Positions 23,923 to 35,062 are shown, counted from the first letter of the stretch. The stretch is 64,000 bases of DNA from Saturnia japonica (GCA_033032175.1 CM065304.1:13082001-13146000), one strand, 5' to 3'. Notes: generated from the sequence alone by a model not told the origin. Numbers and translations are program-made.

Positions 23923-24545
23923 TTATTCAATTTAGGCCCTAAAAAGGCACTTATGAATGCCAAAACACTACTGCCGGTTCGGAAAATATCCCAGACATCG
24001 AGAAGAACCGGTAAGAAACTCGATCGGGCTTATCACTTTTTTTTTTTTGTTAACTGTACAAATGTTACAAATATAACAGGTACAATAATAATGTATTAGT
24101 GGATGCACAGAGAGGGAGTCACTTCCAGACATCACTATCATTCACATAATGATCCACCCTATAATAAGCTTTTGACAGTAAAACCCGCTTGACATGGTCC
24201 TTGAATTTGTTGTCAGGTAAATTAGTAATGTGCTTCGTGATCTTGTTATAGAACCTAACACTATTACCTAAAAAACTTTTATTAGTCTTACTAAGTCTAA
24301 AACACGGTACGACTAATTTATCTTTATTTCTAGTATTTACATTGTGCTGATCTTTGGCAAAATCCAGCTTGTCTAAGTTTTTACGGACATACATGAAGTT
24401 ATCAAAGATGTATTGGGAGGGCAAAGTTAAAATACTAAATTCCTGGAACTTGTTCTTTAGTGATTCGCGGGGTCTCATATACATTGACCTCTCAAATGGC
24501 ATATATTGCTCAATTACTGTCACAGTATCCGAACGCTTCAAGAAG
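23923..24545 (-). mobile_element. CR1/L2-like LINE 3' end
   Basis: On the minus strand the C-terminal coding part ends at 24119. It is followed by a 3' UTR with 'GAAGAACCGG'/'CCGGTTCTTCTCGATG', a segment very common at lepidopteran LINE 3' ends, and a terminal TTTTGATTTTGA-type tail near 23930. It is 5'-truncated, as is usual for target-primed insertions. Confidence 0.65.
24119..24541 (-). pseudogene. LINE reverse-transcriptase C-terminal fragment
   Basis: 140 open residues carrying the post-RT region typical of CR1/L2/Jockey-like ORF2: 'FSILTLPSQYIFDNFMYV', an 'NTRNK' segment and a 'SFLGNSVRFYNKI' segment that in relatives reads like 'MGIRLYNKLP'. The catalytic YxDD part is missing, so this is not functional. 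Clade is inferred from these C-terminal motifs only. Confidence 0.65.
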
Positions 24546-24956
24546 ACCTCCTCAAATCCTTACTCTGGTTTAAGAGTTGAAGACTCTACTTCTGCCTTAA
24601 ACAGAATTATCGAGCCCTTAACTTTAGAGATGTTTAATTTCATTGTAACAATGTTATATATTTATCACTCTTTACAATTTCTAGAAATCCTTTCTTATTG
24701 AATGCCTGCATCGCTTCACTGATTTCTGTGCAACATTTCAAGATCCTAAACTCAGCAATGCCTAGTGAAAACGTTAGGTACTTTACTTTGATATCACATC
24801 AACATCATAATAATACGTGTTATATTCACATACATTTTATCACTACTTTAGCGGAGGTGAGAAACAGAGAGTAAAGTTCCTCATCCACCATAGAAAAGAG
24901 AGGATCCTCCGGCCAGACGGGTGCTATGTCTGGCGGGCAGCTGCCCCGACATTTTC
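24546..24956. other. Non-coding stretch
   Basis: No supported gene. Part of it overlaps shadow frames of the neighbouring LINE. Confidence 0.4.
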
Positions 24957-27620
24957 ATTTTTTTTTTTTTTTTTTAACTAACTACACTGTTAGCTTTAGG
25001 GGCCCTATCCAAAAACAGAGCCGCTGCGACTTTTACAGCTTCATTGGACTTGGGGGCGAGCGCTTAGGGCACTCAGCCGCGAAAGTTTGTGACGACCCGC
25101 ACGAGGGTGCCAGAGTGTCCGAACCTCGGCTCGGGCGGTCGTCGCGAATGCGAAAAGGTCGCGGTCTATCTAATTCCCTAATCCTAAAAGAATTCGAACT
25201 AACTAACATATACTAATATGCACGTTCCCCTCCTCCTGGGAGGAAGGAGGGGACCATGCGTATGTGTATTTAGTAATCGGAATGGTTTTTCTACACTAAC
25301 TAGCGCATTAGTCTAACTAGCGCAAAAAAAGAAAAAAAAGGTCCCTTACAGAACTTAGAACGTGTCATGTGCACGTGTGTGTGTTCATACGTGTGTAATG
25401 TTGTATGTGGGTAGTTAGTGTTGCACGTATAGTGTCACTTGTATCGCACGGGCGGCTGCCTAACCCAAGGGCTTCACACCGAGAAACGGACCTAGGCTTG
25501 GGTTGCCGTTAGAGAGGGTGGACGTGACGGGTGTGTGGGAACGAAGTTGACCGCCCGTCCTCTGCGGAGAGAACGTTGGTTACGCGGGCGTGGGCGGTGG
25601 CACGCTCTGTTTGGAGAGGCGGTAGAGTAGAACGCGTTTGCTGTTTCGATTTGGTCGAGCGGGTCAGTGAAGATATTACGCGGCCGGCGTTTACTCCGGC
25701 AGGCATTGGAGTCGGGAAAATATGAAGCTGCCGCTTTGATTAAGGGATTCGCGTGGTTCGACACGGTGTTTTAATTAGAGCGAGAAAGGTGTTTGGAATA
25801 AGCATGTATCGAAGGAAGGTTCATATCTCTATGGAGATCTTCCATACGAACATACCAAGGGGCGCCGGTAAGGCGGTGAAGAAACCTATTCTGGATGGTT
25901 TGTAAACTATCCCAATTATATCTTGGCATATGTGCGAACACAACGCAGCTATATGTCATAATCGGTCAGATACACATCTTGTAGAACGTAAGCTTGTGTC
26001 TCGTAGACATGTTGCTTGCAGCACATAACAGAGGATACAATCGGGCGAGGGTCCAAGCGGCCTTTTTCCTAACCAGAGTGATGTGGCGTATAAAGGAGAG
26101 TCTACTATCTAGGGTTACACCTAGATATTTGGTCTCCTTTACCCAGAGGATCGGATTACCGAAGAGTTCAAGGGGATGATCCTTGAGTTTTTTCAGTATC
26201 TGTGAGGTGGTTTGGTCGAAGAGCACCGCTGCGTTCTTCGTGGAGTTGATGGCTATTCGCCAGTCGTTAAACCACTCCCCGAGAGTGGTCACGGCTCTTT
26301 GGATTCTACATTTGAGGTTGATCTTTTGCCTTTGAGAGGAGTATATGACTGTATCGTCAGCGTATAACCCTACCTCAACTTTCGCGGGAAGTTTTGGTAG
26401 GTCACTGACGTACAGATTGAAGAGGCTAGGAGCCAGGATGGAACCTTGGGGGACGCCTGAGCGTATGGGATGGGGTGTGGATAGTTCACCTTCCACTCTG
26501 TAGCGAAAGGTGCGGTCTTTGAGGTAATCGCGGATGATTTTAACTAATCTATTGGGGACTTCGCGGGAGTACAGCTTATAGACTAATCCTGCGTGCCAGA
26601 CCTTATCAAAGCCCTTGGCTACGTCGAAAAAGACTGCCAGTGTACGACAGGGTTTGTATAACTCGGAAAAGTTAAACAAAATGTGCTCCGTTAGGCGGTG
26701 CACTTGATGAGTGCAAGAATGTCTAGCACGAAAACCGAATTGCTCAGGCGGATAGAGGTTTTTCTTCTCTATTACGGACTTGAGACGGTTCAGAAGGAGC
26801 CGCTCATAGATTTTACCTAGGGTATTGAGAAGACTGCTAAGCTGTCGGGAAGTGACGCGCTCTTGCCGGGCTTGTGAATACCTATGGCAATGGCCGTTTT
26901 CCAGACGGCTGGAAAATGGCAGTTGGCTATGGTTACATTGAAGATGTAGGCCAATAGAGCTATGAGGTGATCGGGAAGAAGTTTGAGTACTTCGTTCCTG
27001 ATCCCGTCGGGACCTGGTGACTTTTTAAGCTTAAGGCTTTTGAGTATGGCAAAGACCTCCTCAGAAGTGACTGGGGACAGGGATTCTGATGCGGGGAGCT
27101 TATTCAGCCCCCCAAGCGGGCTTCGATATCTCTGACTCGGGCGGTATTTGCGTTGACGCTGTTCAGGGAGCACTGGCTCTCCAAACAAGCGGCAAGGCAA
27201 TCCGCCTTGTCGATGGTATCGAACGCGGGTGTAGTGCCGGGACCCCTTTCGAGGGGGGGCATGCGAGGTTGGGGATCTATTTTAAGAGCGTGGGCTACTT
27301 TCCAGTAAGTCAGATGTGACGGCCTTAGCCCTTCGACTAAGGTGTCCCATCTGTGACTTCTGAACTCGGTTATACGGGCTTTAACCGCTCTCTGGCTCTC
27401 TGGAGTGCGTGTAACCGTGCGCGGTTTGCCTCAGTCGGATAAGAGTCATGCGCACGAGTCGCAGCGTTCTTCTCCGTCATCAACGCCCGCACGTCGGCAC
27501 GGAGTACAAAGCGGCGATCGTTCGCCGCTTCGACCTCTCTCGAGGCCTCTCCGATGCCGACTTGGAGGTGGTCGACTAGGGACCGACTGTTGTAGTCGGG
27601 TTCTTGTATATATACTCAAC
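24957..27620 (-). mobile_element. Jockey-like non-LTR retrotransposon, copy 2 (longest)
   Basis: Its 3' poly(A) is the T-run at 24959-24977. The 3' UTR occupies about 24980-25490 and coding sequence extends to about 27600. It is collinear with copy 1 (2826-4625) and covers copy 3 (49069-49495). The 5' end near 27600 is inferred from loss of the GC-rich coding character. ORF1 and the endonuclease domain are not seen. Confidence 0.8.
25492..27200 (-). pseudogene. Jockey-like reverse transcriptase ORF2, frameshifted
   Basis: In order on the minus strand: LKLKKSPGPDGI (RT entry motif, about 27030), then AIAIGIHKPGK (about 26880). A frameshift leads to the RT core 26703-25966 with FFDVAKGFDKVWH (first catalytic Asp kept), SGVPQGSILAPSLFNLYVSD and LYADDTVIYSS, then YLGVTLD. 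After a stop near 25960 the C-terminus continues at 25959-25771 and 25764-25492. The RT catalytic residues missing in copy 1 are intact here. Several frame breaks make the copy inactive. The family is used here only as Jockey-like. Confidence 0.8.
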
Positions 27621-27780
27621 GATAGAGTTATTTTCTATAGCGCAATGTAGGATAGTAGGATGCGTCCTATGTGGCTCGATAGATGTCGCTATGTGTCGCT
27701 ACGTAGTTGTGTCGATGCGTTGATGCGTCAGTTGTGGCGAGAGATGTCGCTACAACTACTATAATTATTGTGTGTGATGT
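27621..27780. repeat. Degenerate GATGTCGCTAC-type repeats
   Basis: The words GATGTCGCTA (27682), GTGTCGCTAC (27692) and GATGTCGCTAC (27743), with TGATGCGT spacers, give an irregular short repeat next to the Jockey copy. It could be element 5' sequence or target DNA. Confidence 0.4.
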
Positions 27781-28540
27781 CAAATATAGGTCGTATACCA
27801 GTGTCAAAAGAATTATTTGAGAAAATAAGTAAGTACTTCGTATTTACACATCTTCTAAAAAACATTTAAAAAAATCCTATATAGATTGTATAAAATACAA
27901 TTCATTACCTACCTAATTCAAACTTCAAAGTAGCAATCAAAGAAATTGCTGGGCTCGTACTGATCGCAGTTAGTATGTAAAAAAAATCGTTCATTGGATC
28001 GTTGATCATATAACCATCCAAATTGATGATATTAGATATCGGGTTTTAGTATCGTACTCTTATCTTTAATTTTAATAAGATAAGTTATTGTATTTCATTA
28101 CATTGCATTAAATATTATTTATATCTCAGTCAGTTTGTACTAATTTACTACGATAATTAGTGGCTATATGTACGGGAATATATTAATGTTCCAGCGCAAT
28201 ACCTTACATGTTGGGTTCTGCTATGATAGTTTAACAGGCGTTCGCTTTAATAATAAACCAATTTAATGTATGTAATCACCTCATCACTTAGCCGATGACC
28301 GCTATTCTGTACGCACGATAGTGTATAAATACTTGAAAATGTAAAAGGTGTTTTATATCGCCCCAGTGTATAATAAAAATATGCAAATTAACTAATTTAA
28401 TATCGAATCTTGCAGAGTCCTTATTTCTAGTCTTTATCAACTTAAGAAATAATACTTATAGTATTTTTTTATATAATAGGTATCCAAATAAGAAGGTTTA
28501 GTTAGTAGATAATTAAAAAACTAAAAATGGATATTGATAA
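27781..28540. other. Non-coding stretch
   Basis: AT-rich, nothing supported. Confidence 0.45.
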
Positions 28541-28720
28541 TCCATACTAATATTATAAATACTAAAGTAACTCTGTGTGTCTGCTACGTTTTCACGCCTA
28601 AACCGCTGAACCAATTTTGATGAATTTTGGTATAGATATAGATGAGACCTTGAGAAAGGACATATAGGCTTCTGTTTGTAACGAAAATATAAATTTAAGG
28701 GAAGAAAATAGGGAATGAAA

Positions 28721-29335
28721 TTTTATATGCATACATACATAAATCACGCCTATTTCCCAATGAGGTATGCAGAGACCACGTCCTTCCACCTACTACGATC
28801 CTGGCATACATCTTTTGCTTCTTCAACATTAATTAATCTTTTCATGCATGCTCGTCGGTTTAGAGTACTCATGACCTAACGTTCGTCTCCGATTTTATCG
28901 ATGAATGTTCGTCTAGGCTTTCCTCTTCCAACGTTTCCTTTCACACTCTCATTATAAATTTGTTTAGTCATTCTTCTTTCATTCATCCTCTCAACATTCC
29001 CAAACCATCTAAGCATCCCTTTCTCAATCCGTGTGACTATAACTTCTTTCACGCCACAAAGTTCTCTTATCACACTATTTCTTATCCTGTCACTCAATTT
29101 CACTCCTAACATACCCTCTTAGCGCTCTCATTTCTACTGCATTTATATTACTTTCATGATTTTTCTGCCACACCCAGCTTTCACTTCCGTACATGACTGT
29201 TGGAACCAACACTCCTCTATGCACAGTCAAACGAGCTTTCATAGAAATTCTCTGGCTGCCCATAAAGGAGTATAACGCCCCAATCACCATATTACCGGTA
29301 CTTACTCTTTTACCTATGTAACTCTTAAAAAAAGT
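28721..29335 (-). mobile_element. RTE-like LINE 3' end inserted in the Helitron
   Basis: The left side joins the Helitron after GGGAATGAAA and the right side resumes at about AAAGTTTGTATTA, as in the uninterrupted copy at 18.04 kb. The inserted sequence is a 5'-truncated minus-strand LINE ending in a TTTATGTATGTATGCAT-like tail. The exact target duplication is unclear because both junctions are A/T-rich. Confidence 0.65.
28876..29290 (-). pseudogene. RTE-like reverse transcriptase C-terminal remnant
   Basis: Two overlapping frames (29290-29090 and 29112-28876) carry the conserved end of a LINE ORF2: VLVPTVMYGSESWVWQKN, then the LCGVKEVIVTRIEKGMLRW block with FGNVERMNERR, then GRGKPRRTF. One frameshift separates them. 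The catalytic core is absent. RTE assignment rests on the 'LRWFGHVERM' and 'GRGRPRRT' motif style. Confidence 0.65.
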
Positions 29336-29900
29336 TTAAAGTTTGTATTAAGAAAACATGGGAACACCATTGCGTAAGCGCGGTAATGGTGAATGACATC
29401 GGTTTCCATGCCAACTGGTTTGTAGATTTATTGACAATGTTATACCCACTTAACAAGAAATGTTTTGTATTTCTAATACTTACCTATGAAATGATACTCC
29501 AGTGTTCTTTTTAAGATTAGCTGAAGTGTTTTTAAACCCTTTAACTACGCAGAAAGGCATAATTACTGTTTTATTTTTAGATTGACATGTGACGTGCGCT
29601 TCAACCCCAGCTTATAGGGATTTATAAATTATAAGCGATATCAATATTGAAATTATCTGGATTATACAGTTTTGCTACAAGTTAACTATTTCATTGTTTT
29701 ATTATTCCACGTGTGGTAAAAATAAAACTTGGGTGATAGCTTGTATGAAGAACCCATCATGTCTCAAATTAGGATATGATAATTCATATTTATCATTTTG
29801 GTTAGAAAGAAATAAAAAGGGGTTCACGTTTTAAAAAAATCAGCCCGTAAAGCGGTACATATGATTTTAATTAAATTTGAAGTTTTATTGGGATGGTTAA

Positions 29901-29988
29901 TATTGAGTACATACTCTTTGATAATAAATTTGTACCTTAAATATGTTCAATTTAGTTCGTGTCATTCTGTCCTCATTTGTCTTATCTC
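29901..29988 (+). repeat. Truncated Copia 5' LTR
   Basis: It starts TATTGAGTACATACTCTTTG and matches the first ~88 bp of the 3' LTR with few differences, then stops abruptly after CTCATTTGTCTTATCTC. Confidence 0.75.
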
Positions 29989-30257
29989 GTCTGATATTTT
30001 TCACAATCTTCCTCTTCTGACTCTAAATCACTTTCTTTCCAATCCTGTGTAGACAAAAGTAATTTTCTTATTTCTTCATTTTGACACTGAAGCCTCTCAT
30101 ATAATTCTTTTAATTTTATCCAGTGCATTCCCATCTCACATTGTTCCGGTTTTTCTTTATTTGTCTCATAATGCCGGCTCAATCTGGATTCCATATTATT
30201 CGCTGCCTTCGTGAATAATCTACGCGTCACAGTTCTCTCCTTAATTTTTGACTCCAT
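29982..30257 (-). pseudogene. BEL/Pao-like gag N-terminus (fragment)
   Basis: About 90 open residues starting MESKIKERTVTRRLFTKAAN, with a coiled-coil-like middle (KLKELYERLQCQNEEIRKLL) and an acidic end rich in E/D. This pattern resembles the region before DUF1759 in BEL/Pao gag. The frame ends as it runs into the Copia LTR. Nothing downstream (zinc knuckle, protease) remains. The assignment is tentative; another LTR lineage is possible. Confidence 0.4.
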
Positions 30258-30400
30258 ATTTATTATCGTAAATTACCACAGTCACGGTCGCCACAATGTA
30301 ATATTATTACGCTAAGGTTCTATTCATTTATATTAATGATTAAAATATTAACGAGGATTCACATTTTCTCAGTTCTCTTTATTTTTCTAACAACAACCAA
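29989..30400 (-). mobile_element. Inverted BEL/Pao-like LTR-PBS-gag fragment
   Basis: On the minus strand it reads an LTR-like end (…ATATTACA), a putative primer-binding site TGGCGACCGTGAC (30293-30281) and then an ATG at 30257 opening a gag-like frame. It sits where the rest of the Copia 5' LTR and its gag-pol should be. The limits of the LTR part on the right (to about 30400) are approximate. Confidence 0.5.
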
Positions 30401-30419
30401 TGTTGCCAACGCAACCACT

Positions 30420-31263
30420 TCAAAAAACGAATACATTCGGATTTCACAACAATTGGGAATAGATATTGATAGAAGTGACAACGTCATAAAGTTGACACAA
30501 TCTCAATACATAAATAAATATTACAACGTTTTGGAATCCAAGATTGTCAGGATACAAATGCGACACCAATGGAGGTTAATTTAAAACTACAGAATATTGA
30601 TACTGATGATGGTTCTATTTTTCCGTATAGGGAGTTAATAGGATGTTTGATTTATTTATCAGTAGGTACCAGGCCAGATATTGCAAATGCAGTAGTAAAA
30701 ATGGGTCAGTTTGTCGATAAAGCAGATAAAAATTGTTGGAAAGCAGCAATGAGGATCCTGCGTTACTTAAAAAGGACGCGTGATTACGGTCTTGTATATA
30801 AGAAAACTGGTAAGTCTATTATAGGATATTCTGATAGTGATTGGGGCAATTGTATTATAGATAGACGTATTTATTCAGGTTATTTTTACCTTAGCTGGTG
30901 CAGCAATATCCTGGGAGTCACAAAAACAGAGGTCTGGCGCGACTTCAACTTGTGAGGCAGAATATGTAAGTTTATCGCTAGCTATGAAAGAGGCTATCTA
31001 CTTAAATAGTTTGTTGACTGAAATCGGGTTAGCGACTGTAAGCAGGGTACAATTACATGCGGACAATCAGGGAGCAATTGCTTTATCGAAAGATCCCGTA
31101 TTCCATTCCCGCAGTAAGCACATCAGAATCAAGTACCTATGATTTATTGAGAGATACGTTAAAAACTAACAAAGATATTGTGGTGAAATATATTCCAACA
31201 GAACTGATGCTTGGTGATATAGTAACGAAACCGCTGCCTAAGCAAAAACATTATTTTGTATGA
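30420..31263 (+). pseudogene. Copia pol remnant: RT end and RNase H
   Basis: Three frames in order: 30420-30584 (YIRISQQLGIDIDRSDNVI…, the LGI and SQSQYI region after the RT core), 30569-30955 (PYRELIGCLIYLSVGTRPDIANAV, then LRYLKRTRDYGL and YSDSDWGNC, the Copia RNase H start), then 30957-31263 with CEAEYVSLSLAMKEA, HADNQGA and the HIRIKY region in broken frames. These are the usual C-terminal Copia pol motifs. Frameshifts near 30575 and 30930 and the missing RT core make it inactive. Confidence 0.8.
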
Positions 31264-31382
31264 AAGGTTTAGGCGTTACTCAGTTTCTTAAATTTTTAAT
31301 GTGTTTTTATGTGTATATACCTTGTTTGTTTATCTAAGTAGATAGCTATACTATGTTTTGGAAGGTACAATTTAAGGGAGCG

Positions 31383-31581
31383 TATTGAGTAGATACTCTT
31401 TGATAATAAATTTGTACCTTGAATATTTTAAATTTAGTACGTGTCATTCTGTCCTCATTTGTCTAGTCAAGTTCCTTTGTTACCCAATATACATGTTTCC
31501 TGTTCTTTACTTTTATACGCTGGTTTTATTTATATTACTACAAATAACTTCCACTGCGCTACCGGCCCATAATCTGCTACA
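31383..31581 (+). repeat. Copia 3' LTR
   Basis: A 199-bp LTR bounded by the purine tract AAGGGAG on the left and the GTTAA target duplication on the right. It begins TATTGAG and ends GCTACA. Bounds come from the duplication and from the match to the 5' LTR. Confidence 0.7.
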
Positions 31582-31755
31582 GTTAATGCGTTGGGTTCAT
31601 ATTGGCATATAATTCGACACACAGTTCGAGTTCGAGTTCTGAAATCTCCCGGTGGATATGTAGTAATATATAAGTGTGTATGAATCGCGACAACCATATC
31701 TACGCATAGTTATAAACCCATCTATGATTTAAAAAAAATCGAGTTTCATAATCAG

Positions 31756-31791
31756 CCGGTGTATACACCGGTATATACTGCATATATGCAG
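31756..31791. repeat. Two perfect palindromes in the Helitron body
   Basis: CCGGTGTATACACCGG (31756-31771) and CTGCATATATGCAG (31778-31791) lie 6 bp apart. They could form hairpins in single-stranded DNA. Confidence 0.75.
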
Positions 31792-31927
31792 TAATATAGC
31801 GGAGTGTTAGGGATCGCGACCACCATACACATAGTGACAAACGCATCTATGATTTACTTTTGATTTGTCGTGTTTCGAGATCGGTATATCCAATAATAAG
31901 CAAACGAAGTCGTGGGTAACCAGCTAG

Positions 31928-32654
31928 TGTTAAATAAAATTTACCAAATTTTACAAGTAATAAATCAATATAGAAAAAAATTATGAAAACGCAATTTCTG
32001 ATTCTGTGAATGGCTCGTAAATAACGTGTTCTTCACTACAACTCTTAGGACTGAGATATAAGTTTATAATTAAAAACATATACAAAAATTGGTGTTATTT
32101 ATTAATTTATTTAAAAGTATCTATTTAACTCCACAAACTTAAAACATTAATTGTTAATATAACAATAATTATACGTCTTATATTTAAGTATTCTAATAAA
32201 TAAGTGATCTTACATTTTCCTAAATTACTTTAAATTAGTTAAGTTTTCATAACTTTACATTTAAATAAAATATCAGTAGTAAGTACGTCCACTTCTCTTA
32301 TTCACGAGGTAGCTTCAATTCTGAAAAAAAGATACAAATAAATTATGACAATGTTCAAAAATTATCTTAAGCTAAATTATAAAAGAGGAAACAAAAAACC
32401 CGACAGCAAGAAAAAAAATACGGCAAAAAAAATATTTTTCTATTTTTGCGTTTTATTTGATTACTAGAGTTGTACTTAAATGTTATAATTATATCCTATG
32501 TCATTCTCACAATTAAGAAGAATGTAACGACACCTCGTATGCTAAAATTCATCAACCCGTTTAGGCTACAGAGCGTACCAAAAAAATAGATAAGCTCGAA
32601 AAACAGCCCTCCTCTTTGTCAGTCGGGTAAAAAGAAAATGGTGTGTATGTATGT
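31928..32654. other. Non-coding stretch
   Basis: AT-rich, nothing supported. Confidence 0.45.
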
Positions 32655-32890
32655 GGAAGTATACAAGACAATTTTTAACAAAAAAGAAAATCAACTTCAA
32701 TGATTTTGAAGAGTTCCCTGCTGTGTCTTCGAAGTTGAAGGCCCAATGCCAATGATATTAAAATAGTACCACCCATGAGATAACTCATGTCAAAAAAAAA
32801 AATGAATCATCTAAATCGGTTCATAAACAAAGAAGTTATGGATGAACCATCCATAAAAAAAATATATTCGAATTGAGTAGCCACAGTTTC
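32655..32890 (-). repeat. Dispersed repeat E, inverted copy
   Basis: Shares with 14742-14945, in reverse, AATCAACTTCAATGATTTTG, 'CTTCGAAGTTGAAGG', 'GGTTCATAAACAAAG' and 'TATTCGAATTGAGTAGCC'. A recurrent lepidopteran-type repeat of unknown class. Confidence 0.5.
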
Positions 32891-34276
32891 TTTTGGTGTA
32901 ATATATGAGTATATCAATTAAACACGAAATACACTAGCGTATTCTTGGTCGCTTAATTGATTACCATCTTTACTGACCTCTCAGTACGACAAATACACCC
33001 ATAATTAATTGAAATATTGAGCGTTCATTATGCGAACGGCTAAGGAGTTGAGTTTACATCCGGCGTCTTTCTTTCCGCCCATCTATAACATAGGAGTCTT
33101 AAAGGGAAGAGTGAATATCCATCTGATAGATAAGTGAGAACCTCATTTTTACTTCACATCAGGTAAAATCGAGGCCAAGCTCGTACTTATTGGTATGTTC
33201 CTATAGGTAAATTGTATATTACATTACTAGCTGAATAATATTAATTACACAGTACTATAGAATATTTAGCTATTATTGGTCACGCAGTAATTTAATTAGG
33301 GAGAGCGGTGCAATGTTAGTCAATCTTTACTTGGTGATAGACATTACGAATTTCTGGGAATATTGCGCAGTCGTGTGAAACATTCCTGAGAGAAGGTAAG
33401 CCTGTCTACATAGTAGCGTTCTCTAACAAGAGTGGCGCTTTCGCGGCGGCTAGAGCAAAAAAATTAAAATCAGTCTGGTGGATGATTTTTTTGTTTTCTT
33501 TATTTGGTCCAATTCCAGAAGAGTAAATTTCGCCTCCTGGTGTACGACCTTCTTTTTATTACACAATATACATTTAAAACATTGTGCTAGCTTGCGTACG
33601 TTTTTACCAGGTTACAAATAAGAGATTTTTATATCTTAAGAGTATTTAGTCGGCTTTGGTTATGAATACGGATATGAAATTATTTTAATTATCCGATGGT
33701 TTCGGATAATTTCAGTCATAAATATTAGATTTTTTAAGATTAATACTAGATAATGTAACGTTTTTACATAACATATTTTGTAGGTGAGCAATGTGACCTT
33801 TGTTTTAGATAAATTTATTACTTAAATTTTAAGTCAACAGTAATCGAGACAATAGTGTCATTCAACTTAGTTCCTATCCGACATTGTTCGAATGGGATAT
33901 GATTACGATGTCGGATATTTTTTACCCCAGATATATAATTTCAGTTACGGTTACCAAATTCCAAAACACACCTAGGCTTTTAATTTATTTTCATGGTAGA
34001 GTGTCACCTCGAGCTACGACCTTGTCTCTACACCCTATGGCATTACTGTTAGGGTTGTTAGCATGATTAGTTATTGTTTATATTTCAATACATAAAAACT
34101 TACGTAGCAGCATGTTACGCCAAGGTGCCGTTGCTTCGGGCAAAGGACAACAGGAACATGAACTAGATTGCCAGGATCGCAGTCTTCTATACGCCGACAA
34201 AGTCCGCCTTGTCGTACGCAAGGTTCTTCCAGTCCGTAAATCCCAACCTCTGTGAAATGTTGTACATACTATATGA
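32891..34276. other. Non-coding stretch
   Basis: No supported gene. The open frame at 33884-34066 has no domain or promoter context. Confidence 0.45.
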
Positions 34277-34465
34277 TCTTAATATATAGAAATCTTGTGT
34301 GCGTCTGTGAATTCTGAACGACTTGACCGATCAAGATCACATTTACTTAATATATTTGTTTTATCGAGATGATGGTTTATATACATGTTAGAATTCGATA
34401 GATGGTGCTGTGTTCAAGCTATTAACTACCGGAAAGAGCAGAAGAACGTCTGCCGTCCTAGCTAG
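34277..34465 (+). mobile_element. Small non-autonomous Helitron-like element
   Basis: 189 bp from A|TCTTAATATATAGAAATC to GTCCTAGCTAG|T. It contains the 'GAACGTCTGCCG' segment common just before the 3' end in such elements. No ORF. Confidence 0.55.
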
Positions 34466-34731
34466 TGTATTATTTTGAGAGAGCAAATTTTGTAATTTTT
34501 TTTTTTAGAGGAGCGTGTAATCTTGCTTTCGATCCATTGATTTTCAATTAAGCATCTATATTAACGAAACTGATTGTATCCAAGCGAGTGTTTATCGCTT
34601 ATAATTTCCAGGATCAACATGGTAGGCAAAATAACGTAAACACGAAAATAATTTTCTGTACTTAGTAGTTTTTTTTTTAAAATATTATTTAAGAGAATAT
34701 AAAAAAATATCCTAGACATTCGATAACATAC

Positions 34732-34846
34732 CCGGTTCACAAATGATTTCGCAACGGCAGCGACATCAATGTCCCAACCATCACCGCAACAAGACGAACT
34801 GTAAAATGTTTTTCCGCCCTCCCCGTTCAACCACACCGTGAACATT
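34732..34846 (-). other. Candidate small exon (weak)
   Basis: A minus-strand frame of about 38 residues opens MFTVWLNGEGG and includes SSSCCGDGWDIDVAAVAKSF. It ends at AACCGG|GTATGTT, a plausible splice donor, and has less AT-biased composition than its surroundings. The possible acceptor CTTAAG| at 34847 gives phase 2, which does not match the phase-1 end of the signal-peptide exon at 38330. If both are real they are not directly joined. No family recognised. Confidence 0.25.
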
Positions 34847-34929
34847 CTTAAGATTGGTCAAGATTCACTTGGTAGAATAGTTTTTTTAATTGTAATTTAA
34901 TGCTCAACGTAGGATGGTAGAACACGACA

Positions 34930-35062
34930 ATTGTGCCCGATTGAATCGCGACGATCATACACTTAGTGATAAACCCGTCACAGTAAATGTGTTTTGATTT
35001 ATTTTCCCGCGTTTCGAGATCAGCCAATTGATATCCAACAACCGATAGGCTCGCCGCTGCTT
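34930..35062 (+). mobile_element. Helitron family A fragment
   Basis: 'GAATCGCGACGATCATACAC', 'AGTGATAAACCCGTC' and 'GCGTTTCGAGATCAGCC' match the 3' part of the 28541-31927 element. Termini are lost. Confidence 0.45.

Larger units (their letters stand above)
29901..31581 (+). mobile_element. Copia (Ty1) LTR retrotransposon, internally deleted, with inverted BEL-like insert
   Basis: Flanked by the direct 5-bp duplication GTTAA (29896-29900 and 31582-31586), whose flanks join to rebuild the Helitron target. It consists of a partial 5' LTR (29901-about 29988), an inverted foreign segment (about 29989-30400), the Copia RT C-terminus and RNase H, a purine tract at 31373-31380 and a full 3' LTR. 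Gag, protease, integrase and most of RT are missing. Confidence 0.75.
28541..31927 (+). mobile_element. Helitron family A, complete ends, carrying nested insertions
   Basis: It starts TCCATACTAATATTATAAAT after host A and ends GGGTAACCAGCTAG before host T. Comparison with the copies at 17376-18245 and 13526-14300 shows a continuous family sequence interrupted twice: by an RTE-like LINE end (about 28721-29335) and by a Copia element (29901-31581 with GTTAA duplicated). Without these it is about 1.1 kb and non-coding. It has internal near-repeats around 31665 and 31811 and two palindromes. Confidence 0.7.
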
